From: Kibdelosporangium persicum | Lineage (GTDB): Bacteria > Actinomycetota > Actinomycetes > Mycobacteriales > Pseudonocardiaceae | Assembly: GCF_013280595.1 (NCBI RefSeq) | Contig: NZ_JAAATY010000034.1 | Location: 1-64,000 of the forward strand | Reading direction: 5' to 3' | DNA: 64,000 bases | Part shown: positions 7,430 to 15,918 of the stretch, in pieces | How the letters are laid out: every line of letters begins with the position of its first letter | How positions within the stretch are numbered: the stretch's first letter is position 1 | The notes under the pieces: model-generated | Databases searched by the model: none | What the model was told of the DNA's origin: nothing | Seen by the model: only the letters and a program-made list of their open reading frames with translations | Translations under genes and position numbers: made by a program

Positions 7430-8101
7430 CTACCTCAGGTGCGCATCGAACCAGTTCAGTGTCCGGTGCCAGGCCTCGGTCCCGGCGCCGGGGTCCGCGT
7501 CGAACCGGTGCCCGGCGCCGGGATAGCGCACCACGTTGGTCGCCACCTGCGCACCGGCCGCCGCATCACGGAGTTTCTCCACCTCGGACGAGTGGATCAC
7601 GTCGTCCTGGTCGCCGTAGATGCCCAGCCACGGGCACTTCAGGTCACCGGCCACCTCCACCAACGGCGGCAGAGCCGTCGAGACCGGCTGGATCACGCCG
7701 GAGGCGCCGACACTCACGGCCGCGCCGATGGACCGTTCGGCGGCGACCACCATGGCGGCGGTACCGCCGAGGTCGAAGCCGACCACGCCCATCAGGTCCG
7801 CGGTGATGCCACGCTCGGCCAGCACGGCGAAGGCGATGTCGCTCGCGGCCAGCACCGCGTCCCCGGAAAGCTGTCTGACCTGCTCTTCCTGTGGCAGGGA
7901 GTCGTCGTAGAGGTGCGGCGCGACGGCCAGCCACCCCTCGGCGGCGAGGGCACTCGCCAACAGGCGCACTGTGCCGGTCACACCGCCGGCCTCGTGCAAC
8001 ACCACCAGGCCGCCCCGGACGACCTGTTCCGGCTCCGCGACGGTCAGCACAGCCGACCGACCGTCCTTGAGCTGGAACTTCTCCGTGCGTGTCTCGGTCA
8101 T
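7430..8101 (-). CDS. dienelactone hydrolase family protein with Asp at the nucleophile position
   Basis: A 223-residue alpha/beta-hydrolase. The order of elements matches dienelactone hydrolase: GGLVVLHEAGGVTGTVR (oxyanion region), VVGFDLGGTAAM (nucleophile elbow), GIYGDQDDVI (acid) and GAGHRFD (base). The family's usual nucleophile is Cys, or sometimes Ser, in GxCxGG. Here codon 110 is Asp (GFDLGG), as in dehalogenase-type hydrolases or inactive members. Substrate and activity are therefore unclear. The ATG at 8099-8101 has GGTGGAG a few bases upstream, which favours it over the in-frame GTG at 8113. It is monocistronic, and head-to-head with the aminotransferase gene. Confidence 0.8.
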   Translation of the reverse strand: MTETRTEKFQLKDGRSAVLTVAEPEQVVRGGLVVLHEAGGVTGTVRLLASALAAEGWLAVAPHLYDDSLPQEEQVRQLSGDAVLAASDIAFAVLAERGITADLMGVVGFDLGGTAAMVVAAERSIGAAVSVGASGVIQPVSTALPPLVEVAGDLKCPWLGIYGDQDDVIHSSEVEKLRDAAAGAQVATNVVRYPGAGHRFDADPGAGTEAWHRTLNWFDAHLR

Positions 8102-8251
8102 GGCTCCACCCAATCACGTAGGGGTGAACATCAGTCAACGTGACCAAACAGACGAGCCAATCACGATAGACCGTCCAGCAAGAGCCCGGAATATCGCCTC
8201 CCAGTCCAAATTTCGGCGCGTCGCCCGCCGCCGGGGGGTTACCGTGCGCGT

Positions 8252-9322
8252 GTGCGTGAACCTGAAGTGACGAGCGTTCGGGCCCGTGCCGATCTGGCGA
8301 CGCTGCCGTCGTACGTGCCGGGCCGGAGCATTCCCGGGGCGATCAAGCTGGCCAGCAACGAGGTCTCCGGCGGGCCGCTGCCCAGCGTGGCGAAGGCGAT
8401 CGCGGACGCGGCCATGCAGGCCCACCGCTATCCGGACATGGGCGCGGGCGAGCTCACCGCGCGGCTGGCGGCCAAGCTCGGCCTGCCCGAGACACAAATC
8501 GCCGTCGGGTGCGGGTCGGTGAGCCTGTGCCAGCAGCTGATCCAGGCGACCTGCACCGCGGCGGACGAGGTCGTGTTCGGCTGGCGGTCGTTCGAGGCGT
8601 ATCCGATCGTGACGCAGGTCGTAGGCGCGAAGCAGGTCCGCGTGCCGCTGACCGACGACCACGCGCTGGACCTGGACGCGATGATCGCGGCGATCACACC
8701 GCGGACCCGGCTGATGTTCGTGTGCACGCCGAACAACCCGACCGGCACGCTGGTCCGCAAGGCCGAGCTGGACCGGTTCCTCGACGCCGTGCCGTCCAAT
8801 GTGCTCGTTGTGCTGGACGAGGCGTACTTCGAGTTCGTCACCGACCCGGACGCCACCGACGGCATCGACTACTTGCGCGAACGCGACAACATCGCCGTGC
8901 TGCGGACGTTCTCCAAGGCGTACGGCCTGGCCGGTCTGCGAGTCGGCTACTGCGCGGCCTCCGAGGAGATCACCGCCGGTGTTCGCAAGGTCTACGTGCC
9001 GTTCAGCGTCAACCACCTCGCGCAGGCGGCCGCGATCGCCTCGCTGGACGCGGAAGACGAACTGTTCCAGCGGGTGCACGAGATCAAGGGCGAACGTGTC
9101 CGGGTACGCGACGAGCTGATCGCCGCGGGTTACGAAGTGCCTGAGACGCAGGCGAACTTCGTGTGGCTCCCGCTCGGTGAACGCACCGCCGAGTTCAACG
9201 ACCACTGCCTTGAGCACAAGGTCGTGGTACGGGCGTTCGTCGGCGACGGCGCCCGCGTGACGATCAGCACACCGGAGGAGAACGACGTTTTCCTCACCGC
9301 GGCCAAGTCCTTCAGTCGATAA
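8252..9322 (+). CDS. pat: histidinol-phosphate/aromatic amino acid aminotransferase
   Basis: A 356-residue class I/II PLP aminotransferase of the HisC branch. Visible motifs are ASNEVSGGPLPSV near the N-terminus, CTPNNPTGT, VVLDEAYFEF (Asp and Tyr for PLP), FSKAYGLAGLRVGY with the PLP lysine near residue 222, and an Arg-containing C-terminal substrate site. Actinobacterial genes of this type are often Pat, transaminating aromatic amino acids, while a separate hisC sits in the his operon. No his genes are nearby, so Pat or HisC2 is preferred. The GTG start lies at 8252. The 3' end overlaps the convergent TauE-like gene by 11 bases. Confidence 0.88.
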   Translation: MREPEVTSVRARADLATLPSYVPGRSIPGAIKLASNEVSGGPLPSVAKAIADAAMQAHRYPDMGAGELTARLAAKLGLPETQIAVGCGSVSLCQQLIQATCTAADEVVFGWRSFEAYPIVTQVVGAKQVRVPLTDDHALDLDAMIAAITPRTRLMFVCTPNNPTGTLVRKAELDRFLDAVPSNVLVVLDEAYFEFVTDPDATDGIDYLRERDNIAVLRTFSKAYGLAGLRVGYCAASEEITAGVRKVYVPFSVNHLAQAAAIASLDAEDELFQRVHEIKGERVRVRDELIAAGYEVPETQANFVWLPLGERTAEFNDHCLEHKVVVRAFVGDGARVTISTPEENDVFLTAAKSFSR

Positions 9323-10061
9323 CCAGCAGCACCACGGCGACCAGTCCAACGAGGACGATCAGCCCGCGCAGGACCGTCGGCGGCAGCCTCCGGCCGATTC
9401 TGGCCCCGAGCACGCCGCCGACGGTGGAGCCCGCCGCGATCATCAGCACCACCCACCAGTCGACGTCCGCGATCGCCACGAAGACGATGCCCGCGACCAG
9501 GTTCACGCCCGCGGTCAGCACGTTCTTCAGCGCGTTCAGCCGTTGCAGCCGCTCGTCCATCAGCACGCCGAGCATGCCGACCAGCAGAACTCCTTGCGCG
9601 GCACCGAAATAGCCGCCGTACACGCCCGCGCCGAACGTGGCGGCGATGGCGCTGACACCGCCGTGCTCGTGGCGTTCCATCGAGGCGAGCTTGCGGGACA
9701 ACCACGGCTGCGCCAGGACCAGGCTCAACGCGATCACGATCAGGACCGGCACGACCGCTTCGAACACGTCCGGTGACAACACGAGCAGCAGCAACGCTCC
9801 CGTCACACCACCGAGCAAGGACGCACCACCCAGACGGAGCAAGCGTTTGCCTTGCCCGGCCAGCTCCCTGCGGTAGCCGATCGCCCCGGCCACACCGCCC
9901 GGCACCAGCCCGATGCTGTTGGACGCGTTGGCCACCACCGGCGGATAACCGAGCGCGAGCAGCACCGGGAAGGTGATCAGCGTGCCGGAACCGACGACCG
10001 TGTTGATCGCCCCGGCACACACGCCGGCCAGTGCGACCAGTGTCGCCTCGAAGGGAGTCAT
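9312..10061 (-). CDS. TauE/SafE (TSUP) family sulfite/organosulfur exporter-like permease
   Basis: A 249-residue integral membrane protein with about seven to eight hydrophobic helices. It has the two TSUP signature regions: GAINTVVGSGTLITFPVLL with ANASNSIGLVPG in the first half, and GAGVYGGYFGAAQGVLL with KNVLTAGVNLVAG in the second. TSUP proteins move sulfite, sulfonates or related anions across the cytoplasmic membrane, and the substrate here is unknown. The ATG at 10059-10061 was chosen because MTPFEATLVALAG begins the first helix; upstream extension only adds Arg-rich sequence. It overlaps the convergent aminotransferase gene and has its own promoter region, shared with the divergent DUF1906 gene. 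Confidence 0.88.
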   Translation of the reverse strand: MTPFEATLVALAGVCAGAINTVVGSGTLITFPVLLALGYPPVVANASNSIGLVPGGVAGAIGYRRELAGQGKRLLRLGGASLLGGVTGALLLLVLSPDVFEAVVPVLIVIALSLVLAQPWLSRKLASMERHEHGGVSAIAATFGAGVYGGYFGAAQGVLLVGMLGVLMDERLQRLNALKNVLTAGVNLVAGIVFVAIADVDWWVVLMIAAGSTVGGVLGARIGRRLPPTVLRGLIVLVGLVAVVLLVID

Positions 10062-10169
10062 CCCGGGGATCGTGACACGTGCCCGGGGCTCCCGAGTGGC
10101 CGAGGTCGTGAGGATCACCGAAGATGGCCAGAGGACTACACGGAGAGTGACCATCGGGAAGTGATCTGC

Positions 10170-11231
10170 ATGCGCGCGTCGACCGCCGTTGTGGGCGTGA
10201 TCACGCTCGCCGCGACTCTGACCGGCCCTGCCGCCGCCACTGCCGAGCGCACGGTCAGCTACCGCGGGTACGAACTGGACGTGCCCGCCGGGTGGGCGGT
10301 GATCGACCTGGCCGAGCACCCGGCCGAATGCGTCCGGTTCGACCGCAACGCGGTGTACCTCGGCACCCCGGGCCCGGACCAGCGTTGTGCCGCCGGCGGA
10401 GCGGGCCATGTCACCGACGCCGTGCTGATCGAACCGGTGGGTGACCGGACGCGGGTCACGGTGACGGGTGAGCGCTACGCCGCGCTGGCCAAGCGCGCCG
10501 ACGAAGCCGTTCCGCCCGGCGGGGTGAAGACCGTCCAGCCCGGTGTCTACACAGGACTGGGGTTCGACGCGTGCGCGGCACCGTCGCAGAGCGCGATGGA
10601 CGCGTGGCTCGGCTCACAGTTCCGCGCGATCGGCGTGTACATCGGCGGCATCCACCGGGCGTGCGCTCAGCCGAACCTCACCCCGGGCTGGGTCGGCAAA
10701 CAGGTCGGCAAGGGCTGGCACCTGATTCCGACCTACGTCGGTCTGCAAGCACCCTGTACGTCCTACCGGCACCGGGTCGACCTGGACCAGGACATCGCGC
10801 GCCGACAGGGCCGGGAGGGCGCGGCCGACGCGGTCGCGCACGCGGCGAAGCTGGGGATGAGCCCAGGCACCGTGATCTACAACGACATGGAGGCGTACAA
10901 CATGGGCGACGAGCCGTGCAGCGCCGCTGTGATGTCGTTTTTGAGCGGCTGGACGGACCAGCTGCGGGAACTCGGTTACCAGTCCGGCGTGTACAGCAGC
11001 GCCGGCTCGGGGATCTCGGATCTGGTGCGCAACTACGACAACCGCGCGTACTCGCGGCCGGACCATATCTGGTTCGCCTGGTGGAACGGCCAGGCGAATG
11101 TGGACGGTGGCCGGTTCCTGCCCGCCGAGCTGTGGCCGGACCGGCGGACCCACCAGTTCCTCGGCGGGCACGACGAGTCGTACAACGGCGTGACGATCAA
11201 CATCGACAGCAATTACCTGGAACTCAAGTAG
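10170..11231 (+). CDS. secreted DUF1906 (Rv2525c-like) glycoside-hydrolase-like protein
   Basis: A 353-residue protein with a signal peptide (MRASTAVVGVITLAATLTGP, cleavage after PAAATA). An N-terminal domain of about 100 residues, YRGYELDVPAGWAVIDL, precedes the DUF1906 barrel: GFDACAAPSQSAMDAWLGS, IGVYIGGIHRAC, WHLIPTYVGLQAPC, TVIYNDMEAYNMG, WFAWWNGQANVDG and a final NIDSNYLEL. The fold is glycoside hydrolase 25-like and Rv2525c, the model protein, is Tat-exported and linked to wall homeostasis. The DME acidic cluster is the likely active site. The ATG has GGGAAG about seven bases upstream. The cell-wall substrate is inferred. Confidence 0.85.
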   Translation: MRASTAVVGVITLAATLTGPAAATAERTVSYRGYELDVPAGWAVIDLAEHPAECVRFDRNAVYLGTPGPDQRCAAGGAGHVTDAVLIEPVGDRTRVTVTGERYAALAKRADEAVPPGGVKTVQPGVYTGLGFDACAAPSQSAMDAWLGSQFRAIGVYIGGIHRACAQPNLTPGWVGKQVGKGWHLIPTYVGLQAPCTSYRHRVDLDQDIARRQGREGAADAVAHAAKLGMSPGTVIYNDMEAYNMGDEPCSAAVMSFLSGWTDQLRELGYQSGVYSSAGSGISDLVRNYDNRAYSRPDHIWFAWWNGQANVDGGRFLPAELWPDRRTHQFLGGHDESYNGVTINIDSNYLELK

Positions 11232-12234
11232 TTCTTCCCGTGACGAACTCACACAACGCGAGAAGCGCCGCCCGCGCGGGGATGTCCGGCAGGTCGTGGA
11301 GCATGTCCTTGGCCCGCTGGACATGCAGATCCGCCTCCTGCCGCGCCCGCCGTAACCCGGGTGACGCCCGCAGGATGCCGATCACCTCGGCCCGGCGCGT
11401 GTCGTCGGTGATCGGTTCGGCGACCAGTGCGGCGATGGCCGGATCGTGCTCGATCGCATAGAGCACCGGCAGTGTGACGATCCCCTCGCGCAGGTCGGTT
11501 CCGGGGGCCTTGCCGAGATCACGCTCGTGCGCCTCGATGTCGAGGACGTCGTCGGAGATCTGGAACGCCATGCCGATCAGCTCGCCGTACCGGTCCAAGG
11601 CGCTGACCACATCGGGGTCCGCGCCGGCGACCATCGCGCCGAGCCGGATCGCCATCGCGATCAGGGAAGCCGATTTGTCCGACATGACCCGCAGGCAGTG
11701 CCCGACCGGATCCGCCCCCGGTGGGGCGCCGACGGTTTCGGCCATCTGGCCCCGAACGAGCCGACCGAGCGTACGAACTTGCAGGCGCAGTGCGGAATCA
11801 CCGAGGCTCGCGCCCAGATCTGCCGCCCTGGCCAGCAAATAGTCACCGAGCAGCACCGCGACGGTGTTACTCCACCTGGTGTTGGCGGTGACCACGCCGT
11901 GCCGGATCGGCGCCTCGTCCATCACGTCGTCGTGGTACAGCGTCGCGACGTGCACGAGTTCGGCCACAACCGCCGCGTCCAGCACCTTGTCCGTGCGCGA
12001 TTCACCGAACTGGGCCCCGAGCAACACCATCATCGGCCGGAACCGCTTGCCACCGGCGTCGATGAGATGCGCCGCGGCCTGGCTGAGAAACGCGTTCTGT
12101 GAATCCCGCAACGTGTCCCGCAGCCGGACCTCGACCTGGTCAAGCTGGCCGCGCAGGGTTGCGGCCAGCTCGTCGTCGACCGCTTCGATGATCGCGCGTG
12201 GACTGGAAAGCCGGGCCGCGGCGGTTGTGTTCAT
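11224..12234 (-). CDS. long-chain polyprenyl diphosphate synthase
   Basis: A 336-residue all-helical prenyltransferase that condenses isopentenyl diphosphate onto allylic diphosphates, most likely for the menaquinone side chain. Both Asp-rich motifs are intact: LYHDDVMDEA near residue 100 and FQISDDVLDIEA near residue 225. The substrate-binding GGKRFRPMM, GDYLLARA and GQMAET segments are also present. No bulky aromatic pair precedes the first motif, consistent with a long-chain product, though chain length cannot be fixed by eye. ATG at 12234 (MNTTAAARLSSP) is preferred; an in-frame GTG lies nine bases upstream. The 3' end overlaps the convergent DUF1906 gene by eight bases. Confidence 0.9.
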   Translation of the reverse strand: MNTTAAARLSSPRAIIEAVDDELAATLRGQLDQVEVRLRDTLRDSQNAFLSQAAAHLIDAGGKRFRPMMVLLGAQFGESRTDKVLDAAVVAELVHVATLYHDDVMDEAPIRHGVVTANTRWSNTVAVLLGDYLLARAADLGASLGDSALRLQVRTLGRLVRGQMAETVGAPPGADPVGHCLRVMSDKSASLIAMAIRLGAMVAGADPDVVSALDRYGELIGMAFQISDDVLDIEAHERDLGKAPGTDLREGIVTLPVLYAIEHDPAIAALVAEPITDDTRRAEVIGILRASPGLRRARQEADLHVQRAKDMLHDLPDIPARAALLALCEFVTGRTT

Positions 12235-12375
12235 AGCGTTCACGGTCACCTTGCCGCAGGTCCCGGCACATCGGCCGGTGGAGCGAGGGCAATCCCTCGC
12301 AGGAGGGAGATCCGCGCTGTAACGCTGGGACCCCTGCCGGGGATCTGTCCGGTAACCAAACCGGTTAGGACGGCT

Positions 12376-12825
12376 ATGGGTGGCAGACCGTGGCACTGGA
12401 TCGCCGCAGGAACGGCCGCGGTCGCGGTCGTCGGCGCGGTACTGATGAACGACCCGTCAGGCGTCAACAGGTTCAGGTCGCAGCCGTTCGCGACAGTTGA
12501 CCACGTCCCCGAGGTGGGCAGCCCGATCATCGCGACGCCGACGCTGGACGCGACCACGATCAGCCAGGCCACCTCGGCTCCGCCACCGGCGGCCACACCG
12601 ACGAACGCGCAGCCGCGGCAACGTCCGCCGTCGGCGCCGCCGTCCAGGAACGACCCGCCGGACGCGCGGCGGTGGACGATCACCATCACCGTCCCGCGGA
12701 TTCCGGTGTACTTCCCGAACTGCCACACCGCCAGGCTCCTTGGCGCGGCACCCATGCACCGCGGCCATCCGGGCTACCGCGAGGAGCTCGACAACGACCG
12801 TGACGGTGTCGCTTGTGAGCGGTAG
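12376..12825 (+). CDS. secreted Excalibur calcium-binding domain protein
   Basis: A 149-residue protein with an uncleaved or signal-anchor N-terminus (WIAAGTAAVAVVGAVLM), a Thr/Pro/Ala-rich linker and a C-terminal Excalibur domain: YFPNCHTARLLGAAP, HRGHPGYREELDNDRDGVACE. The DxDxDG loop and the two cysteines define this extracellular Ca-binding module, usually found in wall-associated proteins and nucleases. No catalytic domain accompanies it here, so it may act as an adaptor. ATG at 12376. It is divergent from the polyprenyl synthase gene across 141 bases. Confidence 0.85.
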   Translation: MGGRPWHWIAAGTAAVAVVGAVLMNDPSGVNRFRSQPFATVDHVPEVGSPIIATPTLDATTISQATSAPPPAATPTNAQPRQRPPSAPPSRNDPPDARRWTITITVPRIPVYFPNCHTARLLGAAPMHRGHPGYREELDNDRDGVACER

Positions 12826-12897
12826 AACCACAGGCGCCACTGCCCATGTAACGCGCTCCGGCACAGCGGGGACAAGCAGGTGTCCGGAGGTGAAGGT

Positions 12898-13194
12898 ATG
12901 ACGACGGAATCGAAAACGGCGGCATGGGTGGTGGGCCTGGTCGCCGTGCTGGCGATCTTCCTCACCTTCTTCTTCGAGGACGGCAAGCCACAGTCGACGA
13001 TCCCCGGTGACCTGCCCGGCAAGACCGCCGTCGTGGCGGACAACCAGCTGCGGAAACTGGGATTCGCCAACATCATGTACATGTCGGACATCGGCGGCTC
13101 GGCCGTCGTCCGTCCGGAATGGACCGTCGTGTCGGTCGAGGGCGCCGGCCAGACCGTCGGACTGGACGCCTGGATCACCGTCCGGGTCCGGTGA
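12898..13194 (+). CDS. membrane-anchored PASTA-like small protein
   Basis: A 98-residue protein with one N-terminal membrane helix (TAAWVVGLVAVLAIFLTFFF) and an external domain of about 65 residues. That domain has the PASTA topology: a helix VVADNQLRKLGFANIMYMSD, then strands WTVVSVEGAG and AWITVRV. PASTA domains bind peptidoglycan fragments, but this single copy is not attached to a kinase or PBP. The ATG at 12898 has a strong GGAGGTGA site at 12887-12894, which rules out the GTG further upstream. It overlaps the convergent fusion gene by 20 bases. Confidence 0.75.
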   Translation: MTTESKTAAWVVGLVAVLAIFLTFFFEDGKPQSTIPGDLPGKTAVVADNQLRKLGFANIMYMSDIGGSAVVRPEWTVVSVEGAGQTVGLDAWITVRVR

Positions 13195-14314
13195 ACGCCG
13201 CCGCCAGCACACCGAGGGTCGCCCAGTCCGCGCGGCCGTTGTCCAGAATCTCCCCATACGTGCGTACTTCGACGAATGTTCGTTCCGAATCCTCGGCCAC
13301 GCCGTGCGGCCCGGGATTCGCACGGGCCTGGGCGATCTCGCCGTCGGTCAGCTCGACACAGAAGACGTGCACCCGATGCGCGGACAGTGTGGCGATCACC
13401 TGCCGAACCTGGTCGCGCCGCAACCTTTCCGGCGCTACCCGCAACCCGGTCTCCTCGGCCAGTTCGTGCACGGCCTGGGTGGCCGGGTCGCCCTGGACCA
13501 CTCCGCCACCCGGCAGCTCGTGCACGTATCCGTCGGCCGAGCACGACGGCGACCGGAACTCCCGGACGAGCACGACCTCGTTCTGCCGTGCGGTCGGACC
13601 CGGCCGATAGGCCACAATGGACACGACATCCGGACGGCCGAGCACGATCTCGTTGTGCTTCACCCGGTCCTCCGCGGCCACCCGCACCCGCGCGTGGAAC
13701 GCCCAGAGGAACTGGCGGTGAATCCACAGCAAACGGCCACCCAGCAGGACGTTCCCGGCCTTCTGCTGGGCGGACACCCAGTTGTGGAACGTCGGAATCC
13801 GCCACGCGAGCAACGGCACGTGCCGCTCACCGTCGCGCCTGCGTGCGCCTTCGCCCAATAACGCGAGAGTCGCCCCGATCGTCTCCGGCAACGTCGACGT
13901 CACCTGTGCGCCGCGCTGTCGTGCGCGATGCTGCATGTATCGCACGTGCTGGGCGTTCTGTGGCGCCCCGAGCACCACCCGGCCGGAGGACTCGTACCGG
14001 CCGAACTCGATGTTCGTGGTGAGCCCCGGCAGCGTGGACATCTCCCTGGGCACCCAGAAGAGAATCACGTCCGCCGCGTCGAGCCACCGCTCCTCCCAGG
14101 CGATCTGGTTGTCGTACGACGGGTATCGCCTGCCGTCCTGAGGTTCCGGCACGAACACGACGAGGCTGGCGTCCTTGGTCCACTGTCGCTGGATCTCGGC
14201 GATGGCCGCCGGTCGCCACGACGCCACGTCGTCACGGCGCGGCGTCGGACCTGCCAGGAAGATCGAGGCATCCCACTCGTCCGGCGGTTCCTGGCCCGCG
14301 TACACGACGTCCAT
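13175..14314 (-). CDS. nucleoside 2-deoxyribosyltransferase-like / Nudix hydrolase fusion
   Basis: A 379-residue two-domain protein. Residues about 12-150 resemble nucleoside 2-deoxyribosyltransferases: DASIFLAGPTPR, WEERWLDAADVILFWVPRE and TNIEFGRY, whose Glu matches the family nucleophile. Residues about 225-379 form a Nudix domain with GGGVVQGD and HELAEETGL. The box is one residue shorter than canonical and has Asp for the first Glu, but the metal-binding ELxEE core is kept. The pair suggests cleavage or exchange of a modified nucleotide or nucleoside; the substrate is unknown. The ATG overlaps the stop of the upstream methyltransferase (TGATG), so the two are cotranslated and may share a pathway. 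Confidence 0.8.
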   Translation of the reverse strand: MDVVYAGQEPPDEWDASIFLAGPTPRRDDVASWRPAAIAEIQRQWTKDASLVVFVPEPQDGRRYPSYDNQIAWEERWLDAADVILFWVPREMSTLPGLTTNIEFGRYESSGRVVLGAPQNAQHVRYMQHRARQRGAQVTSTLPETIGATLALLGEGARRRDGERHVPLLAWRIPTFHNWVSAQQKAGNVLLGGRLLWIHRQFLWAFHARVRVAAEDRVKHNEIVLGRPDVVSIVAYRPGPTARQNEVVLVREFRSPSCSADGYVHELPGGGVVQGDPATQAVHELAEETGLRVAPERLRRDQVRQVIATLSAHRVHVFCVELTDGEIAQARANPGPHGVAEDSERTFVEVRTYGEILDNGRADWATLGVLAAAFTGPGR

Positions 14315-15327
14315 CACGCCGGCTTTCTGGCCACGACCACGCTGTAGCCCGCGGTCGTCGGCCGGAGGTGGACGTCCTCGAACCCGATCGGCACCAGGAT
14401 CTCGGCCAGTTCCGGGGTCGAATAGCACTTGCCGGTCGTCATCAGCATCATCCGCACCGAGAACTCGGCCTGCCGCAACGGACCCGACTTGGTGTCGTCC
14501 AGGTGCATGTCGTGGTCGACGAGCACGCCGCCGGGCGGCAGGGCGGCGAAGGAGGCCGCGGCCAGTTTCGCGATCGCCCGCGGATCCCAGTCGTGCCAGA
14601 CGTTCGAGTACAGGTGCAGGTCGAACCCGGGCGGCAGGTCGCCGAACATGTCGCCGGCGATCACGTCGACCCGGTCGGACAGGCCACGGGCCGCGATCGA
14701 CTCACGGCTGACGTCCACCACCGAGGGCAGGTCCAGCACGGCGGCGGACGTGCCGGGCAGGGCCTCCACCAGAGAGCACGCGTAGACGCCCGAACTCCCC
14801 CCGATGTCAAGAATCTTGTCAGGCCGCCCGATTTCGCCGAGCGCCTCGGCCAGCGCGGGCGACAGGTACACGCCACGGGCGTTCATCGCGGCGCTGAACG
14901 TGTCGGCGAAGTCGTTCTCCGCCATCCGGTCCAGCCAGTCGCCACCTTCGCCCTCCCAGGGCGCGGGACGGCCGGTCCTGAGCACCTGCACCACTTCCCT
15001 CACGCCCGGCCGGTTGCTCACCGAGCCCGCGTAATGCCGCAGGTCAACGCTCGCACCAGCCTTCAGGTACCGCGTCGCGGGTTCGGCCGGCTGCACGGCG
15101 CCGTCCGGCAGGCGTCGCAGAAGTCCCAGTGCCACAAGGTATGTCAGGGTGACGTCCGCGGCACGCTCGTCGATCTCGAGCAGTTCGCTGAGCTGACGGG
15201 CGGTTGCCGACTCCCGCTCGGCCAGCCGGGTGAAGAGGTCGAACTCGGTCACCACCGCCACGAACAAGTCCGCCGCGTAGGTGCTGTTCACCAGTCCGAC
15301 GATGTCGCCGGGCCCCAGTATCCTCAT
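14314..15327 (-). CDS. SAM-dependent O-methyltransferase (plant-OMT/CrtF type)
   Basis: A 337-residue protein. It has an N-terminal winged-helix dimerisation domain (LFVAVVTEFDLFTRLAERES, LLEIDERAADVTLTYLVALG) and a C-terminal Rossmann methyltransferase with the SAM motif ILDIGGSSGVYACSL near residue 170, AVLDLPSV, DVIAGDMFGDLPPGFD and the catalytic-region SNVWHDWD. These are hallmarks of family 2 O-methyltransferases used in secondary metabolism. The acceptor is unknown. Its stop overlaps the start of the deoxyribosyltransferase-like/Nudix gene, so a shared nucleotide- or metabolite-modifying role is possible. ATG at 15327 begins MRILGPGDIVG. Confidence 0.88.
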   Translation of the reverse strand: MRILGPGDIVGLVNSTYAADLFVAVVTEFDLFTRLAERESATARQLSELLEIDERAADVTLTYLVALGLLRRLPDGAVQPAEPATRYLKAGASVDLRHYAGSVSNRPGVREVVQVLRTGRPAPWEGEGGDWLDRMAENDFADTFSAAMNARGVYLSPALAEALGEIGRPDKILDIGGSSGVYACSLVEALPGTSAAVLDLPSVVDVSRESIAARGLSDRVDVIAGDMFGDLPPGFDLHLYSNVWHDWDPRAIAKLAAASFAALPPGGVLVDHDMHLDDTKSGPLRQAEFSVRMMLMTTGKCYSTPELAEILVPIGFEDVHLRPTTAGYSVVVARKPA

Positions 15328-15365
15328 GCATTGATCTTGGCTGGGGGGCAACGCGTCCGCAATGG

Positions 15366-15701
15366 TCAGCCGACTTCCTCGACAACGCTCGTGCCCGAAC
15401 CGTCGCGGGACTCCCACTCCCATTTCTCGTTCAGCCGCAGCCTGCCGTCGGGCAAAGTCTCGACCGTGGCGACGCAGTGGCCGGTATTCGTCTCCCCCTC
15501 GGTATTCAGTTGGGTGTACCGAAAATCCAGTCGATCGCCGTCCCTTGTGCCGACCAGGTAACCGCGGCTGATCTTTCCGCCGGAGTACTCGGCCCAGATC
15601 TCGCCGTCCTTCTCGTGGTACGTGAACAACGTCGACGCCTCGACCTCGCCACCGACCGTGTCGGCCACCGCCCTGAACCGCCTGCCGTCCAGACTGCCCA
15701 C
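15366..15701 (-). CDS. conserved hypothetical (family often mislabelled N-acetylglutamate synthase)
   Basis: A 111-residue all-beta protein beginning GSLDGRRFRAVADTVGGEV, with FTYHEKDGEIWAEYSGGKI, GYLVGTRDGDRLDFRYTQLN and LRLNEKWEWESRDG. It closely follows a widespread small family, known to me from Bacillus, that databases sometimes call N-acetylglutamate synthase although it has no GNAT motifs. It looks like a lipocalin- or avidin-like barrel. Function unknown. The GTG start has GAGGAGGGA just upstream, a strong site. It precedes the methyltransferase gene on the same strand by 38 bases. Confidence 0.75.
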   Translation of the reverse strand: MGSLDGRRFRAVADTVGGEVEASTLFTYHEKDGEIWAEYSGGKISRGYLVGTRDGDRLDFRYTQLNTEGETNTGHCVATVETLPDGRLRLNEKWEWESRDGSGTSVVEEVG

Positions 15702-15918
15702 CGGTTTCCCTCCTCTTCAATGTCCAGTTTCCGCCCATAAGGGCAATCTCTCCAAGCCTACTGTCAGCATTGGTCACCGTAGGGAACCGCTGATGCACTA
15801 CGTGTGTTCACCCGGCCTGGAGTGAAACATTTCGGCCGTATAGTCGATGTTTCCGGCAGGAGTGCAAGATTTACGCAAGCGCGGTGCGCCATCCTGGTCA
15901 CGACCTGAGGGGGGTCAA

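Noticed and set aside
15366-15701. N-acetylglutamate synthase
   Set aside because: The family name circulates in databases, but the protein has no GNAT acetyl-CoA motif and looks like a small beta-barrel.
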